NCBI GenBank assembly: GCA_015488975.1
Contig: WFMT01000071.1
Coordinates: forward strand, 1-13,651
Reading direction: 5' to 3'
Source of the DNA: Campylobacteraceae bacterium
GTDB taxonomy: Bacteria; Campylobacterota; Campylobacteria; Campylobacterales; JALSKU01
Length of the DNA: 13,651 nt
Shown piece by piece: positions 12,713-13,651 of the stretch (position 1 is the first letter of the stretch; each line of letters starts with the position of its first letter). The position numbers were made by a program, and so were the translations under genes. The notes beneath the pieces are model-generated. The model made no database searches and had not been told where the DNA came from. It saw only the letters and a program-made list of their open reading frames with translations.

Positions 12713-13651
12713 ATGGCACTTTCAAGAAGAGATTTTCTTAAAAGTTCGGCCGCAGCAAGTGCTGCCGCAGCTATTGGGATGAGTATTCCAAGCGATGTAG
12801 AAGCTGCAGCAACTCAGGCTCAAAGTGGCTGGAGATGGGATAAAGCAGCTTGTCGTTTTTGTGGAACAGGTTGTGGTATTATGTTGGCTACAAAAGGGGA
12901 AGGGTTAAATAGAAAAATTGTTGCTGTAAAAGGTGATCCTGCTGCTCCGGTTAATAGGGGACTAAATTGCATCAAGGGTTACTTTAATGCCAAGATTATG
13001 TATGGTGCTGACAGATTAACCACACCACTTCTTAGAGTAAACGAAAAAGGTGAATTTGACAAATATGGTGAATTCAAGCCTATTAGTTGGAAAAGAGCTT
13101 TTGATGAAATGGAAAAACATATCAGATATGCTCTTAAAAAGAATGGTCCAGAAGCCGTAGCAGTTTTTGCCAGTGGTCAATACACTATCACAGAGGGTTA
13201 CGCCGCTCAAAAAGTTATGAAAGCCGGTTTTAGAAGCAATGCTTTTGATCCAAATGCAAGACACTGCATGGCATCAGCTGTTGTCGGATTTTATCAAACA
13301 TTTGGTATTGATGAGCCTAGTGGTTGCTATGATGATATTGAACTTACAGATACCATTATCGCATGGGGTTCGAATATGGCTGAAATGCACCCGATACTAT
13401 GGTCAAGATGTACAGATAGAAAATTAAGTGATCCAAATCATGTAAAAGTCGTAAGTATTCAAACTTATACAAACAGAACTTGTGATTTAGCTGATGATAC
13501 TATCATCTTTAGACCCCAAACAGATATGCTGATGTGGAACTATATAGCAAGAGAAATAGTTTACAATCATCCTGAATCAATCGACTGGGATTTTGTAAAA
13601 AAACATATTATTTTTGCTGCCGGTCCTGTAAATTTAGGATATGGCATGAGA
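12713..13651 (+). CDS. napA: Periplasmic nitrate reductase catalytic subunit NapA, N-terminal part (3' end outside window)
   Basis: NapA is the periplasmic molybdoenzyme that reduces nitrate to nitrite. The visible 313 residues run in frame to the window edge; full NapA is much longer. A Tat signal (SRRDFLK at 4-10, then an alanine-rich core to about residue 33) shows export of the folded protein. The [4Fe-4S] cysteines are C47, C50, C54 and C86 (CRFCGTGC and NCIKGYF). C185 in NARHCMASAVVGF is the probable molybdenum ligand. The sequence is very like NapA of Wolinella and other Campylobacterota. It has its own FNR-like promoter and strong ribosome site, and in this phylum napA normally heads the nap operon, so napGHBFLD-type genes are expected beyond the window. 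Confidence 0.97.
   Translation, partial: MALSRRDFLKSSAAASAAAAIGMSIPSDVEAAATQAQSGWRWDKAACRFCGTGCGIMLATKGEGLNRKIVAVKGDPAAPVNRGLNCIKGYFNAKIMYGADRLTTPLLRVNEKGEFDKYGEFKPISWKRAFDEMEKHIRYALKKNGPEAVAVFASGQYTITEGYAAQKVMKAGFRSNAFDPNARHCMASAVVGFYQTFGIDEPSGCYDDIELTDTIIAWGSNMAEMHPILWSRCTDRKLSDPNHVKVVSIQTYTNRTCDLADDTIIFRPQTDMLMWNYIAREIVYNHPESIDWDFVKKHIIFAAGPVNLGYGMR

Noticed and set aside
13239..13427. Short plus-strand frame inside napA
   Set aside because: It is out of frame with the clear NapA coding sequence, which runs uninterrupted to the window edge.
1..13651. tRNA, rRNA, CRISPR arrays, insertion sequences or phage genes
   Set aside because: No cloverleaf, spaced direct repeats, transposase or integrase motifs were seen; nearly all bases belong to denitrification-related genes.

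Overview
The window is about 13.6 kb of AT-rich bacterial DNA, densely packed with genes for periplasmic denitrification. The organism is most likely a denitrifying member of the Campylobacterota (Epsilonproteobacteria), of the Sulfurimonas/Sulfurovum kind. This rests on the NapA N-terminus, which closely resembles Campylobacterota NapA, on napA being the first nap gene, on the low GC, and on the PilJ-N and Nss-like Crp/Fnr proteins next to it. The genus cannot be fixed from this sequence.

Layout. (1) 1-770: the 3' end of norB (nitric oxide reductase) and a 55-residue single-helix membrane protein. (2) 810-6956, plus strand: nirS (cytochrome cd1 nitrite reductase), a 12-bp hairpin, a pentaheme cytochrome c, a monoheme cytochrome c, nirF, nirJ and a uroporphyrinogen-III methyltransferase (nirE/cobA). 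From the pentaheme gene onward these genes overlap or nearly touch. (3) 6925-7865, minus strand: precorrin-2 dehydrogenase, translationally coupled to an unknown membrane-anchored protein; the latter overlaps the end of the methyltransferase gene tail to tail. (4) 7866-8004: a divergent promoter region with a perfect FNR-type palindrome midway between two TATAAT elements. (5) 8005-10078, plus strand: a diheme cytochrome c peroxidase-like protein and a fused two-module siroheme decarboxylase (NirDL/NirGH or AhbAB type). (6) 10228-12617, plus strand: a two-helix membrane protein, a Crp/Fnr regulator and a double PilJ-N (nitrate/nitrite sensor-like) membrane protein without an output domain. (7) 12713-end: napA, truncated by the window edge, with its own FNR-like box.

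How they work together. NapA reduces nitrate to nitrite, NirS reduces nitrite to NO, and NorB reduces NO to N2O. The cytochromes are plausible electron carriers for NirS. The remaining enzymes give an almost complete heme d1 pathway: uroporphyrinogen III to precorrin-2 (NirE/CobA), to sirohydrochlorin and siroheme (precorrin-2 dehydrogenase), to didecarboxysiroheme (fused decarboxylase), then NirJ and NirF. No nirN is visible. The Crp/Fnr protein carries the FNR-type DNA-reading residues (E-x-x-S-R) but lacks the FNR iron-sulfur cysteine cluster, so it is a good candidate to bind the FNR-type boxes in the window in response to nitrate, nitrite or NO.

The least explained parts are the symmetric divergent promoter, the small protein after norB, the regulator/membrane-protein trio before napA, and the unknown protein coupled to precorrin-2 dehydrogenase. 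There is no gene-free stretch above 300 bases; the largest gap is about 150 bases (10079-10227).
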